In this document: positions 16,902 to 24,874 of the stretch, one piece after another
Layout of the letters: every line of letters begins with the position of its first letter
Numbering within the stretch: position 1 is the stretch's first letter
Assembly (NCBI GenBank): GCA_900768435.1
Contig: CAAGCW010000003.1
Span: 1 to 64,000 of the forward strand
Length of the DNA: 64,000 nt
Source: an uncultured Collinsella sp.
GTDB lineage: Bacteria; Actinomycetota; Coriobacteriia; Coriobacteriales; Coriobacteriaceae
Direction: 5' to 3'
The notes under the pieces: model-generated
What the model saw: the letters and a program-made list of their open reading frames with translations, nothing else
What the model was told of the DNA's origin: nothing
Database searches by the model: none
Made by a program: the position numbers and the translations under genes

Positions 16902-18332
16902 ATGGCATCGAAGAACCTTTTGCCCGTCGTCGCACTCTGCGGCGCGCTCGCAACCGGAACGCCTGTCGCCGCTTGGGCGACTCCCGTCATGGCAGACTCC
17001 TTACCAGCAGCCCTAAGCTCCGCACCAAATCCGTCGAGCGCCATTGCGTGCAAGCGTTTTTCGTTCGCACAGGCCGCAATCTCAACCTCGGGATGCCTTC
17101 GTCGTAATACGGACGGCTCGATAGTCGTGGATATCAATCGTTCGAACAAGGCAAACGGCTCCCAGGCGGGGTGCGCCGTCTGCACGTGGCGCTCGATTGT
17201 GCTCGATGCAGATGGCGATCCGTGCGATTTGGGGTTGCGCATCGATATCGCTTCGGTCGATGACTCGGCGAACGGAGCGAAGGTCGCCTTCGACGGTGCG
17301 TTTTTCGAGAAAGGAGGCGGTATATGTCTGGGCTGCGCCGCCGCGAATGCAGACGATGTGCAGCCCACCCTCTCATTCACGGCATCGCTGCGGCTGACCA
17401 AGGCGGGCACCGATGCCATCGCGGCGGGAGAAGCATCCCTGCTGTTCTACGCCGCCAGCACCGAAGAAACAGACATTCATTTCGAGAAGCCGGCCGGATC
17501 GCTCAGCCTTACGCGCGGGACGGAGGCAGGCCCTATTGCGATCGATACCCACACGCTAGGCAGGCAACGCATTCTTGCCGACCCGGCGCTTCTCGAGATG
17601 GAGTGGAACGGATCCGGAGCCGTCGGGATTGTCCCCTCCGCGCTTGACGCCAAGACGCTCCCCTCAAACGACGAACCCATCAACGCAACCATACAAGAAG
17701 AGAGCACGGACAAAGAAGCAGGTGCGGGCGACACGCCGTCGCCGACAAACAGCGTCCCAGCTTCTTTCGAAGCACCGAATGAGCCCGCTACCGGTCCAAA
17801 CGATCCCGAGCTCGCGGACAGTCTGGGGCTTGCTGATCCTCAGGAGATCGATGAAGGTAACTGCTGCGTGCTTGCCGCCCTCGACCACACAGAGGTCATC
17901 GATGCTGCAAACATCGAAGTTGCCGCCGCCAATCAGCCCGTCCGCAAGTCGGCCATCATCGCATTTCCCGAATCCATCGAAGTCGTCTTTTTGCCATCGG
18001 GCGAGGTCGTGGCCCCAACACTGCTCACCTTGTTGGGCGCCAAGAATACTCGAAACGAAATTAAAAAGGTCACGGTTGTCGACCCTGCAACCACCGCTAA
18101 ACTGCGTCTATACGCCGTTGCCCCAGACGGAGGCAAGACCTTGGAATTCGATGGCGACACACTTCTAGCCTGGCGACGTCTGGACATTATGCAAGACGTC
18201 TCGTATCAGATCGAACTCGAAGGGTTTGATCGTGCCCGCGATGCCAATATCATCGCCGCGGCTATTGAATCCCCGCAGCGGCTTATGACACTGCGCTTTG
18301 ACTACTACCCCTATGTCCCGACAACCACCTGA
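16902..18332 (+). CDS. Large secreted hypothetical protein (476 aa)
   Basis: AAGGAG lies 6 bases before the ATG. The signal peptide covers roughly residues 1-31 (ends TPVMA). The mature protein has a cysteine-bearing N-terminal domain (ACKRF, STSGCLRR, GCAVC, CLGCAA; ~residues 50-150), a beta-rich middle, a Pro/Glu/Thr/Ser linker (~255-310), the motif EIDEGNCC (315-322), and a C-terminal beta-rich domain ending YYPYVPTTT. It has no C-terminal anchor or sortase signal. Several cysteines suggest disulfides or a metal site. No family is recognised. It is last in the cluster and probably the main exported product. Confidence 0.72.
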   Translation: MASKNLLPVVALCGALATGTPVAAWATPVMADSLPAALSSAPNPSSAIACKRFSFAQAAISTSGCLRRNTDGSIVVDINRSNKANGSQAGCAVCTWRSIVLDADGDPCDLGLRIDIASVDDSANGAKVAFDGAFFEKGGGICLGCAAANADDVQPTLSFTASLRLTKAGTDAIAAGEASLLFYAASTEETDIHFEKPAGSLSLTRGTEAGPIAIDTHTLGRQRILADPALLEMEWNGSGAVGIVPSALDAKTLPSNDEPINATIQEESTDKEAGAGDTPSPTNSVPASFEAPNEPATGPNDPELADSLGLADPQEIDEGNCCVLAALDHTEVIDAANIEVAAANQPVRKSAIIAFPESIEVVFLPSGEVVAPTLLTLLGAKNTRNEIKKVTVVDPATTAKLRLYAVAPDGGKTLEFDGDTLLAWRRLDIMQDVSYQIELEGFDRARDANIIAAAIESPQRLMTLRFDYYPYVPTTT

Positions 18333-18355
18333 GGCTTAAATGCTGCGCATCATTC

Positions 18356-18381
18356 CTAATACCACTTATATAACGTATTAG
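18356..18381. promoter_or_regulatory. Inverted repeat CTAATAC-N12-GTATTAG
   Basis: A perfect 7-bp inverted repeat with an AT-rich 12-base centre (CACTTATATAAC) lies in the 118-base gap before the DUF554 gene. Its AT content contrasts with the surroundings, so it is a candidate operator or promoter site. No T-tract follows, so it is not a terminator. Confidence 0.4.
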
Positions 18382-18450
18382 ATGAGTCGCGATGTGCCTC
18401 GCATTTCGTTCTGCTACGATTGCCACGTTGGCATCAATACAGGAGGGCTC

Positions 18451-19167
18451 ATGCCGGGCTTGGGAACAATCATCAACGTTGCGCTTTTAGTTGCGGGCGG
18501 TCTTTTGGGATTAGCGGGCGGCCGCTTCATTACACCGCGCATCCAAGACACGCTCATGAAAGCATCGGGGCTGTGCGTCCTGTTTATCGGCCTGGGCGGC
18601 ACCATGCAAAAGATGCTCATCATCGATGGAAAGGCGCTAGCGACCACCGGTACCACCATGCTCATCGTCTCATTTGCGCTCGGTTCGCTCATCGGCGAGG
18701 CCATCAACTTGGAGGCCTCCATCGAGAACCTTGGCGAATGGCTCAAGCGCAAGACTGGCAGTGAGGGCGATAACGAGTTCACCAACGCTTTTGTCTCGAC
18801 TTCACTCACCGTGTGCATCGGCGCCATGGCCATTGTGGGATCGATCCAGGACGGCCTGCTCGGCGACTGGTCAACGCTTGCCCTCAAGGGCGCACTGGAC
18901 TGCATCATCGTCTGCACCATGACGGCGTCGCTCGGACGCGGCTGCATCTTCTCGGCCCTGCCCGTCGCCGTGTTCCAGGGGACGATCACGTTGTTTGCCG
19001 GCGCGCTCTCCCCCATCATGACCACGGCAGCCCTCAACAGCCTTTCGCTCGTAGGCTCCATGCTCATCTTCTGCGTCGGCGTCAACCTCATCCGTCCTCA
19101 GACCTTCCGCACGGCCAATATGCTTCCCTCCGTCGTCATCGCCGTCATATACGCCCTCCTGTTCTAA
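18451..19167 (+). CDS. DUF554 family membrane protein
   Basis: A 238-residue protein with six or seven hydrophobic helices and the DUF554 pattern: MPGLGTIINVALLVAGGLLG at the start, glycine-rich helices, SLIGEAINLE, FVSTSLTVCIGAMAIVGSIQDG, and VGVNLIRPQTFRTANMLPS near the end. Function is not established for the family. AGGAGGG is 3 bases before the ATG at 18451; an upstream in-frame ATG at 18382 lies on the operator-like repeat and lacks a ribosome site. The gene lies 87 bases before the Shango-like operon on the same strand; the two probably have separate promoters. Confidence 0.85.
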   Translation: MPGLGTIINVALLVAGGLLGLAGGRFITPRIQDTLMKASGLCVLFIGLGGTMQKMLIIDGKALATTGTTMLIVSFALGSLIGEAINLEASIENLGEWLKRKTGSEGDNEFTNAFVSTSLTVCIGAMAIVGSIQDGLLGDWSTLALKGALDCIIVCTMTASLGRGCIFSALPVAVFQGTITLFAGALSPIMTTAALNSLSLVGSMLIFCVGVNLIRPQTFRTANMLPSVVIAVIYALLF

Positions 19168-19208
19168 ATCTATCAACGCAGCGGTATCTCGAACATCTGT
19201 TTGATGCT

Positions 19209-19218
19209 GTGCTATGAT
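19209..19218 (+). promoter_or_regulatory. Extended -10 promoter candidate for the TerB/ATPase/helicase operon
   Basis: GTGCTATGAT contains TGC-TATGAT, an extended -10 element (TGn + TATGAT, 5/6 to consensus), 36 bases before the sngA GTG. No good -35 lies 17 bases upstream, as is common for extended -10 promoters. Confidence 0.4.
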
Positions 19219-19254
19219 ATGAGGTCACCGTAGCTGCGTTCGAGAGGAGGAGCG

Positions 19255-21009
19255 GTGGCCGACCAGGACATCAAGATGCTCATCGAGCGCATTATGGCCG
19301 AGGCCCGGACCCATCAGTCCGCCCGCTTCTCAAACGAAACCTACGCAGACGAGCCGATTCTCAAAACCGGCCGACAGATGCAGAATTTCCTCCCCGACCA
19401 GTACCGTAAAATGCGCGAGATATCGCGCTGGCAGGATGACCCCAAGGGCGGTGCGGGCCGCTGGCTTTCGGAAGCCGAGCTTTTTTACCGCCAGGGCCTG
19501 CTGATGGCCGGCTTTGAGGACGACTGTCCCTACAACGGCACCTTTAAGTCGTACTTTCCCACCTACAACGCCATGAGCGACCGGCAACTGCGCGGCTACT
19601 TTACCTGGCGTGCCCAAGTGCGCCGCGGAACCGTCGAGGAAACGTCTACGTCCTTTGCCTTTCTGTATCTCTATGAGCTGATCTGCGGCATTGGCATAGA
19701 TGACCCGCTCGATGGTTTTAACAAGATCAAGGCTTTTTGGGATGTCTATCGCGCCTTCGAGCCCGGCATCGACCGGTTTGCGCGCGTGTGGCTGCAAGAT
19801 TACGCCGTGTTCCACGGGCTCGACCCCAAGCTGCTTCGCGACTCTAAAACCGTCATGTTCGATAACGCCCTTATCGAACTGCGGCGCGCGGCACGAGACC
19901 TTGTACCGGCACCGTCCGGCCAGACCCCTAAGCGTCGCAAAACCTCCGAGCCCACGCTCCCCCTTCCGCCCGATGAGGTGCGCGAGGAGCGACTCATGGC
20001 CGCCATCAACGCCCTCTCCACGTACAACCTAAGTAGCTCGCGGCTCGACCGCAGCCACCACCGCGATCTGCGCCACGTGGCGTGCGCCGTGTATGTCCGC
20101 ATGGCGCGCTACTATGACACGCACCGAAAGACCGGCATCGTGGCAAGTTTATTTGGGGAGGAGACGGCAATGCCCTACACCATGTTTGCCTCGGCCGTAT
20201 TCTTTGCGCCCGAGCGCCACGAGGACTGCGAATACCGTCTGGACCCCATCCATATCTACCGTTGCCAAAACGGCTTTTGGGAATGCATGCGTATCCACGG
20301 TAGTAGGCAAAAGAGCAGCAAGCTCGGTGAAATGATGCGCGCCTGCGACCAACGCCTGCGCCTGGCGCTGGACCCTGCCCATCCCCTTAAGGAAGAAAAG
20401 GCCCCCAAATATCTGGCCAAGATTATCGATGACGAGATTGTGGCATGGCTTTCGTGGGACGCCGCACACCAGCCCGTCAAGATCGATATCGATCTGAGTC
20501 AGCTGGGGCATATTCGGAGCGCCGCCGCACAAACGCGCGAGGCGCTTTTGATTGACGAGGAACGCGAGGACGGCGCGTCCGCAGAAGCCGAGGCAGCGGA
20601 CTCAGGGCAACCAGAAGCCGAGCCCGTAGCCGACGCGATGGTCGAGGCGGTCGCGGCGGCTGCAGGGCAGGACGAGTCCGACGAGCCGACCATATCCACC
20701 GAACAGTTTGGTGTCGTGGCACCGCTTCTCGCGCCGACGCCCGCGTTCGCAGCTGCTACGCCCGCTGACGCCACAAACGAACTCGCGCCCGCCGCAAACG
20801 CCTATCTCCGCGCTCTGCTCGAGCACAACGCAGTACAGGCGGAATCGGCGGTAGTGCAATCGGAGCAGAGCGAGGACATGCTCGTCGATACCATCAACGA
20901 GGCGCTCTTTGACCTGGTGGGCGACACCGTAATTGAATTTAGCGCAGCAGGGCCGCAGATTATCGAGGACTACGAAGCAGACGTGAGAGGATACCTAGAC
21001 CATGAGTGA
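19255..21009 (+). CDS. sngA: TerB N-/C-terminal domain protein, Shango SngA-like
   Basis: A 584-residue soluble protein. Residues ~40-170 match the TerB-N domain: ISRWQDDPKGG, then GYFTWRAQVRRG and a helix FAFLYLYELICGIG. Residues ~430-530 are a low-complexity Ala/Glu linker. The end (TINEALFDLVGDTVIEF ... IIEDYEADVRGYL) matches the TerB-C domain. Such proteins accompany an ATPase and a helicase in the Shango anti-phage system, whose SngA carries TerB. The start is GTG with GAGGAGG 4 bases upstream. The stop overlaps the next gene by eight bases, so translation is coupled. No tellurite (TerZ/TerD/TerC) genes are nearby, which argues against tellurite resistance. Confidence 0.82.
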   Translation: MADQDIKMLIERIMAEARTHQSARFSNETYADEPILKTGRQMQNFLPDQYRKMREISRWQDDPKGGAGRWLSEAELFYRQGLLMAGFEDDCPYNGTFKSYFPTYNAMSDRQLRGYFTWRAQVRRGTVEETSTSFAFLYLYELICGIGIDDPLDGFNKIKAFWDVYRAFEPGIDRFARVWLQDYAVFHGLDPKLLRDSKTVMFDNALIELRRAARDLVPAPSGQTPKRRKTSEPTLPLPPDEVREERLMAAINALSTYNLSSSRLDRSHHRDLRHVACAVYVRMARYYDTHRKTGIVASLFGEETAMPYTMFASAVFFAPERHEDCEYRLDPIHIYRCQNGFWECMRIHGSRQKSSKLGEMMRACDQRLRLALDPAHPLKEEKAPKYLAKIIDDEIVAWLSWDAAHQPVKIDIDLSQLGHIRSAAAQTREALLIDEEREDGASAEAEAADSGQPEAEPVADAMVEAVAAAAGQDESDEPTISTEQFGVVAPLLAPTPAFAAATPADATNELAPAANAYLRALLEHNAVQAESAVVQSEQSEDMLVDTINEALFDLVGDTVIEFSAAGPQIIEDYEADVRGYLDHE

Positions 21010-22297
21010 TACCGCATCCGCAGCACCTCGCGTGCCCAAGCGCGTCGCTGCCGTCATTCTCAACTCGCTCAAGGGCGGCGTGGTCCCGCGCATCGGCCTT
21101 CCTTACATCACCGTAGGGCGCGAGGTCGAGATCCGCGCCCTGCTCACCGATCTGAGTCTCATCGCCGACGGTGGCGCGAGCTTCCGCTTTCTGGTCGGTC
21201 GTTACGGCGCCGGCAAGAGCTTTTTGCTCCAGACTATCCGCACGCACGCCATGGGCGAGGGGTTCGTCGTCGCCGATGCCGACCTTTCCCCCGAGCGCCG
21301 ACTGCAGGGCGGTCAGGGGCAGGGCCTCGCTACCTACCGCGAACTCATCCGCAACATATCGACCAAGACGCGCCCCGAGGGCGGCGCACTCAACCTTATC
21401 CTAGATCGTTGGGTTGCCTCGTGTGCCGATGCCGACGAGTCGGCCATCAATGCCCAGCTCGCTCCGCTCGAGGAGATGGTCCACGGCTTCGATTTCACCC
21501 GTATGCTCCGTCGCTATCGTACGGCCGTCGCAGAGGGAGACGAAGAGGCCATGAGCCGCGTGACTAAATGGATTCGCGGCGAGTATCGCACCAAGAGCGA
21601 GGCGCGCGCCGAGCTAGGCTCCTCGACCATCATCAGCGACGACGACTGGTACGACTACGTCAAGCTCATCGCACGCTTTTTGGTCTGCAGCGGCTACAAG
21701 GGCATGCTGGTGCTCATCGACGAACTTGTAAACCTGTACAAGATTCCCAACGCCATCACGCGCCAATACAACTACGAGAAGATCCTGACCATGTACAACG
21801 ACACGCTCCAGGGCAAGGCGCAGTACCTGGGCATGATCATGGGCGGCACGCCAACCTCCATCGAAGACCGCCGCCGCGGCGTGTTCTCCTACGAGGCCCT
21901 GCGCAGCCGACTCGCTCAGGGCCGCTTTGCGCGCGAAGACCTTAAGGACATGCTCGCGCCCATCATCCGCCTGCAGCCACTCACCTATGAGGAGTTGCTG
22001 GTGCTCATCGAAAAACTCATGCAGATCCATGCCGGCTACTTTGGCTGGACGCCCACGCTTGCCGAAAACGACTTGGTGGACTTTCTCAAGATTGAGTTTG
22101 GTCGCGTGGGAGCCGATACGCACCTTACGCCGCGCGAGGTCATTCGCGACTTTATCGAGCTGCTCGATATCCTGTGTCAGAACCCCGATGCCAACGTGGC
22201 CGAGCTGCTGCAAAGCGTCGGTGGCGATGCTCTCGCGCCGGCCAGCGAGTCGTCCGCATCATCCGACGAGCGCAACTTCGCCGAATTCACCATCTAA
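21002..22297 (+). CDS. sngB: P-loop ATPase (DUF2791/BrxD-like), Shango SngB-like
   Basis: A 431-residue ATPase. Walker A is GRYGAGKS (Gly66-Ser73) and Walker B is LVLIDE (Asp240, Glu241), followed by sensor-like GGTPTSIEDRRRG and arginine-rich ALRSRLAQGRFARE. The architecture and the opening LNSLKGGVVPRIGLPYITVGRE fit the DUF2791 family, which includes BREX BrxD; these work with an Lhr-like helicase. It overlaps sngA by eight bases and is followed after 116 bases by the helicase. With those neighbours it matches SngB of Shango. It is predicted to couple ATP hydrolysis to sensing or loading on phage DNA; that mechanism is inference. Confidence 0.83.
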   Translation: MSDTASAAPRVPKRVAAVILNSLKGGVVPRIGLPYITVGREVEIRALLTDLSLIADGGASFRFLVGRYGAGKSFLLQTIRTHAMGEGFVVADADLSPERRLQGGQGQGLATYRELIRNISTKTRPEGGALNLILDRWVASCADADESAINAQLAPLEEMVHGFDFTRMLRRYRTAVAEGDEEAMSRVTKWIRGEYRTKSEARAELGSSTIISDDDWYDYVKLIARFLVCSGYKGMLVLIDELVNLYKIPNAITRQYNYEKILTMYNDTLQGKAQYLGMIMGGTPTSIEDRRRGVFSYEALRSRLAQGRFAREDLKDMLAPIIRLQPLTYEELLVLIEKLMQIHAGYFGWTPTLAENDLVDFLKIEFGRVGADTHLTPREVIRDFIELLDILCQNPDANVAELLQSVGGDALAPASESSASSDERNFAEFTI

Positions 22298-22347
22298 CCT
22301 GCCAAAAAGGGACAGATTTATTTTGGAAGGTTTTATCTGGACAAACG
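22298..22347 (+). repeat. REP-like repeat (GGGACAG type) inside the Shango-like operon
   Basis: Begins one base after the sngB stop codon. Fifty bases from CCTGCCAAAAAGGGACAG to TCTGGACAAACG align nearly base for base with the reverse complement of 49555-49603. The shared core (CCAAAA-GGGACAG-TTTATTT and GGTTTTATCTG-ACAAACG) shows that it is a dispersed element. It separates sngB from sngC and may form a hairpin in the operon mRNA. Confidence 0.75.
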
Positions 22348-22413
22348 TTAAGACAGCAGCGCAGCCACCCGTTGCCCATCAACCTGAGAGGTTCATTTTT
22401 GAGAGGAGGCCCC

Positions 22414-24852
22414 GTGAACGCCTTTGAGCGGTATGCCCCGTTTATCCAAGACTTCATCTACTCCCACGATTGGGAGAGCCTGCGCTCGATTCAGGTTGCG
22501 GCGGCAGACGCCATCTTTAACACGCAAGACAATGTGCTCCTGACGGCATCCACGGCTTCCGGCAAAACCGAGGCGGCCTTCTTTCCCATCCTGACCGAGT
22601 TTTGGGAAAACCCGCCCGCAAGCGTGGGCACCCTCTACATCGGCCCCCTCAAAGCACTCATCAATGACCAGTTTGTCCGCCTCAACGACCTCTGTGAAGA
22701 GGCCGATATTCCCGTCTGGCACTGGCATGGCGATGTCTCGCAGTCGCACAAGGCCAAGCTCATTAAAAAGCCGAGAGGCATCTTGCAGATTACACCTGAA
22801 TCGCTCGAGGCGCTGCTCATTCACAAGCACATGGCGATTCCGCGCATGTTTTGCGACCTGCGCTATGTGGTCATCGACGAGGTGCATTCGCTCATGCGTG
22901 GCGACCGCGGCGGGCAGACGCTCTGCCTGATCGAGCGACTCTCGCGCATGGCCGGCGTGCAGCCCCGTCGCATTGGCCTTTCGGCTACCATCGGCGACCC
23001 CGAGCGCACAGGCGCCTTTCTCTCGCAGGGAACGGGACGCGACTGCGTTATCCCCCGTTTTGAGGAACCGCGCCGCGTGTGGCGCATTTCCATGGAACAC
23101 TTCTACAACTCGGGCCCCCAAGCGCAGCAGCGAGGATTCCAGAGCACGGGCCCTCAAGAAGCCGACGTGCTTGCGTGCGAGCGCATCGAGGCCGCGGTGC
23201 CTACGGCATTGCCCGCCGGTACCCAGGACAGACGCCGCGGCGGACAGCGCGCGCAGGAGGAACGCCGTCAGCGTCGCGAACAGGCACAGGGCGAGGCTAC
23301 CCCCAGGGATCACCGCACTTCTTCGGCCCCCGAGGGCGAAGTCGATATCCCGCGAGCAACCGAGCAGGCGCTCCTCAACCCCACCGACACCGCGCCCGAC
23401 AACGCCGACCCCGGCATGGGCTACATCTTTGAACACACGCGTGGCCGCAAGTGCCTGGTCTTTGCCAACTCGCGCGAGGAGGCGGAGGCCGTGTGCTCCA
23501 TGCTGCGCAGCTACTGCGAGAACCGACACGAGCCCGACCGCTTTCTCATCCACCACGGCAATCTTTCGGCATCGCTGCGCGAGACGGCCGAGGAGCTGAT
23601 GCGCGACGAAGAGCAGGCGCAGACTACCGTCACCACCTCCACGCTGGAGCTCGGTATTGATATTGGCCGCCTGGAGCGAGCGTTTCAGATCGATGCACCG
23701 TTTACCGTCAGCTCCTTTTTGCAGCGCATGGGCCGCACGGGACGCCGCGATCTTCCGCCCGAGATGTGGTTTGTCATGCGCGAGGAAGAGCCCGAGCCGC
23801 GCACGATGATGCCCGAGACCATCCCGTGGAAGCTCCTGCAGGGTATCGCACTCGTACAGCTCTATCGCGAGGAAAAGTGGGTCGAGCCGCCCGAGCTCGA
23901 TCGACTCCCCTACAGCCTGCTCTATCACCAAACCATGTCGACGCTTGCCAGCACCGGCGAGGCCACGCCGGCCGAACTTGCTCAGCGCGTGCTCACGCTC
24001 AGCTATTTCCATCGCGTCTCGGCCGATGACTATCGCGTGCTGCTGCGCCACCTCATCAAGATCGACCATATTCAGGTTACCGAGGGCGGCGGGCTCATCG
24101 TGGGTCTCGCGGGCGAGCGCGTCATTAACAACTTTAAGTTCTACGCCGTGTTCCAGGAAAACGAGGAGTTCACCGTTCGCAGCGAGTCGGCCGAGTTGGG
24201 CACGATCGTCAATCCGCCACCGCCCGGCGAGCGCATCGCCATTGCCGGACACTGCTGGATGGTCGAGGAAGTGGACTGGAAGCGTCACACCGTCTTTGCC
24301 ACGCAGGTAAAAGGTCGCGTGCCGGCCTACTTTGGCGATTGCCCCGGCGACATCAACACACACGTGCTCGAACGCATGCGCAAGGCGCTGAACGAGCACG
24401 CGTCATATCCGTACCTCATGGGTAACGCGCGGGCCCGCCTTGCACAGGCTCGTCATACGGCCGAGATTTCGGGCGCGGGAGCCAAGCCGCTCATCAACCT
24501 GGGCGGCGACACCTGGGTACTCTTCCCCTGGCTGGGCAGCTACGCCTTCCTGGCGCTCGAGCGCATGCTCAAGATTAAATGTGCCGCCGAGCTGGGACTT
24601 CGAGGGCTCGATCCGTCACGTCCGTACTTTATGCAGTTTAAGATGAAGGCCGACGAAGAGAGGTTCTTTGAGGTGCTCGCCGCCGAGGCCGAGAAGGACT
24701 TCGATCCCATCGAGCTCGTCTATCCCGGCGAGGTGCCCTACTTTGATCGTTACGACGAGTTCGTTCCCGAGGAGCTTGTGCGCAAGGGCTTTGCCGAAGG
24801 CGTGCTCGACATAGAGGGCATGAAGCAACGCATCCTCAGCTGGACCAGCTAA
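22414..24852 (+). CDS. sngC: Lhr-like DExH helicase, Shango SngC-like
   Basis: An 812-residue superfamily 2 helicase: motif I TASTASGKTE (Lys51), Ia GPLKALINDQF, II DEVH (155-158), III SATIGDP, V TSTLELGIDIG, and VI QRMGRTGRR (437-445). A variable insert of about 100 residues, rich in Arg/Gln/Glu and Pro (~residues 240-330), splits the two RecA lobes. The C-terminal ~350 residues resemble the winged-helix and DUF-like region of Lhr/BrxHI helicases. The start is GTG at 22414 with GAGAGGAGG upstream; the open frame extends back into sngB but lacks a better start. It completes the TerB-ATPase-helicase trio. It converges on a spermidine-synthase-like gene only 22 bases away. Confidence 0.84.
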   Translation: MNAFERYAPFIQDFIYSHDWESLRSIQVAAADAIFNTQDNVLLTASTASGKTEAAFFPILTEFWENPPASVGTLYIGPLKALINDQFVRLNDLCEEADIPVWHWHGDVSQSHKAKLIKKPRGILQITPESLEALLIHKHMAIPRMFCDLRYVVIDEVHSLMRGDRGGQTLCLIERLSRMAGVQPRRIGLSATIGDPERTGAFLSQGTGRDCVIPRFEEPRRVWRISMEHFYNSGPQAQQRGFQSTGPQEADVLACERIEAAVPTALPAGTQDRRRGGQRAQEERRQRREQAQGEATPRDHRTSSAPEGEVDIPRATEQALLNPTDTAPDNADPGMGYIFEHTRGRKCLVFANSREEAEAVCSMLRSYCENRHEPDRFLIHHGNLSASLRETAEELMRDEEQAQTTVTTSTLELGIDIGRLERAFQIDAPFTVSSFLQRMGRTGRRDLPPEMWFVMREEEPEPRTMMPETIPWKLLQGIALVQLYREEKWVEPPELDRLPYSLLYHQTMSTLASTGEATPAELAQRVLTLSYFHRVSADDYRVLLRHLIKIDHIQVTEGGGLIVGLAGERVINNFKFYAVFQENEEFTVRSESAELGTIVNPPPPGERIAIAGHCWMVEEVDWKRHTVFATQVKGRVPAYFGDCPGDINTHVLERMRKALNEHASYPYLMGNARARLAQARHTAEISGAGAKPLINLGGDTWVLFPWLGSYAFLALERMLKIKCAAELGLRGLDPSRPYFMQFKMKADEERFFEVLAAEAEKDFDPIELVYPGEVPYFDRYDEFVPEELVRKGFAEGVLDIEGMKQRILSWTS

Positions 24853-24874
24853 TTTAGGACGGGCAAACGATAGG

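Noticed and set aside
19255..21009. Tellurite resistance operon
   Set aside because: Only TerB-type domains are present; no TerC, TerD, TerZ or TerA genes are nearby, and the ATPase/helicase neighbours point to phage defence.
22393..24399. Leftward 668-codon frame opposite the helicase gene
   Set aside because: Antisense to a helicase with all motifs intact; composition is that of a mirrored GC-rich gene.
19255..24852. BREX system
   Set aside because: DUF2791 ATPase and Lhr-like helicase also occur in BREX types, but there is no PglX methyltransferase, PglZ phosphatase or BrxC in the window.
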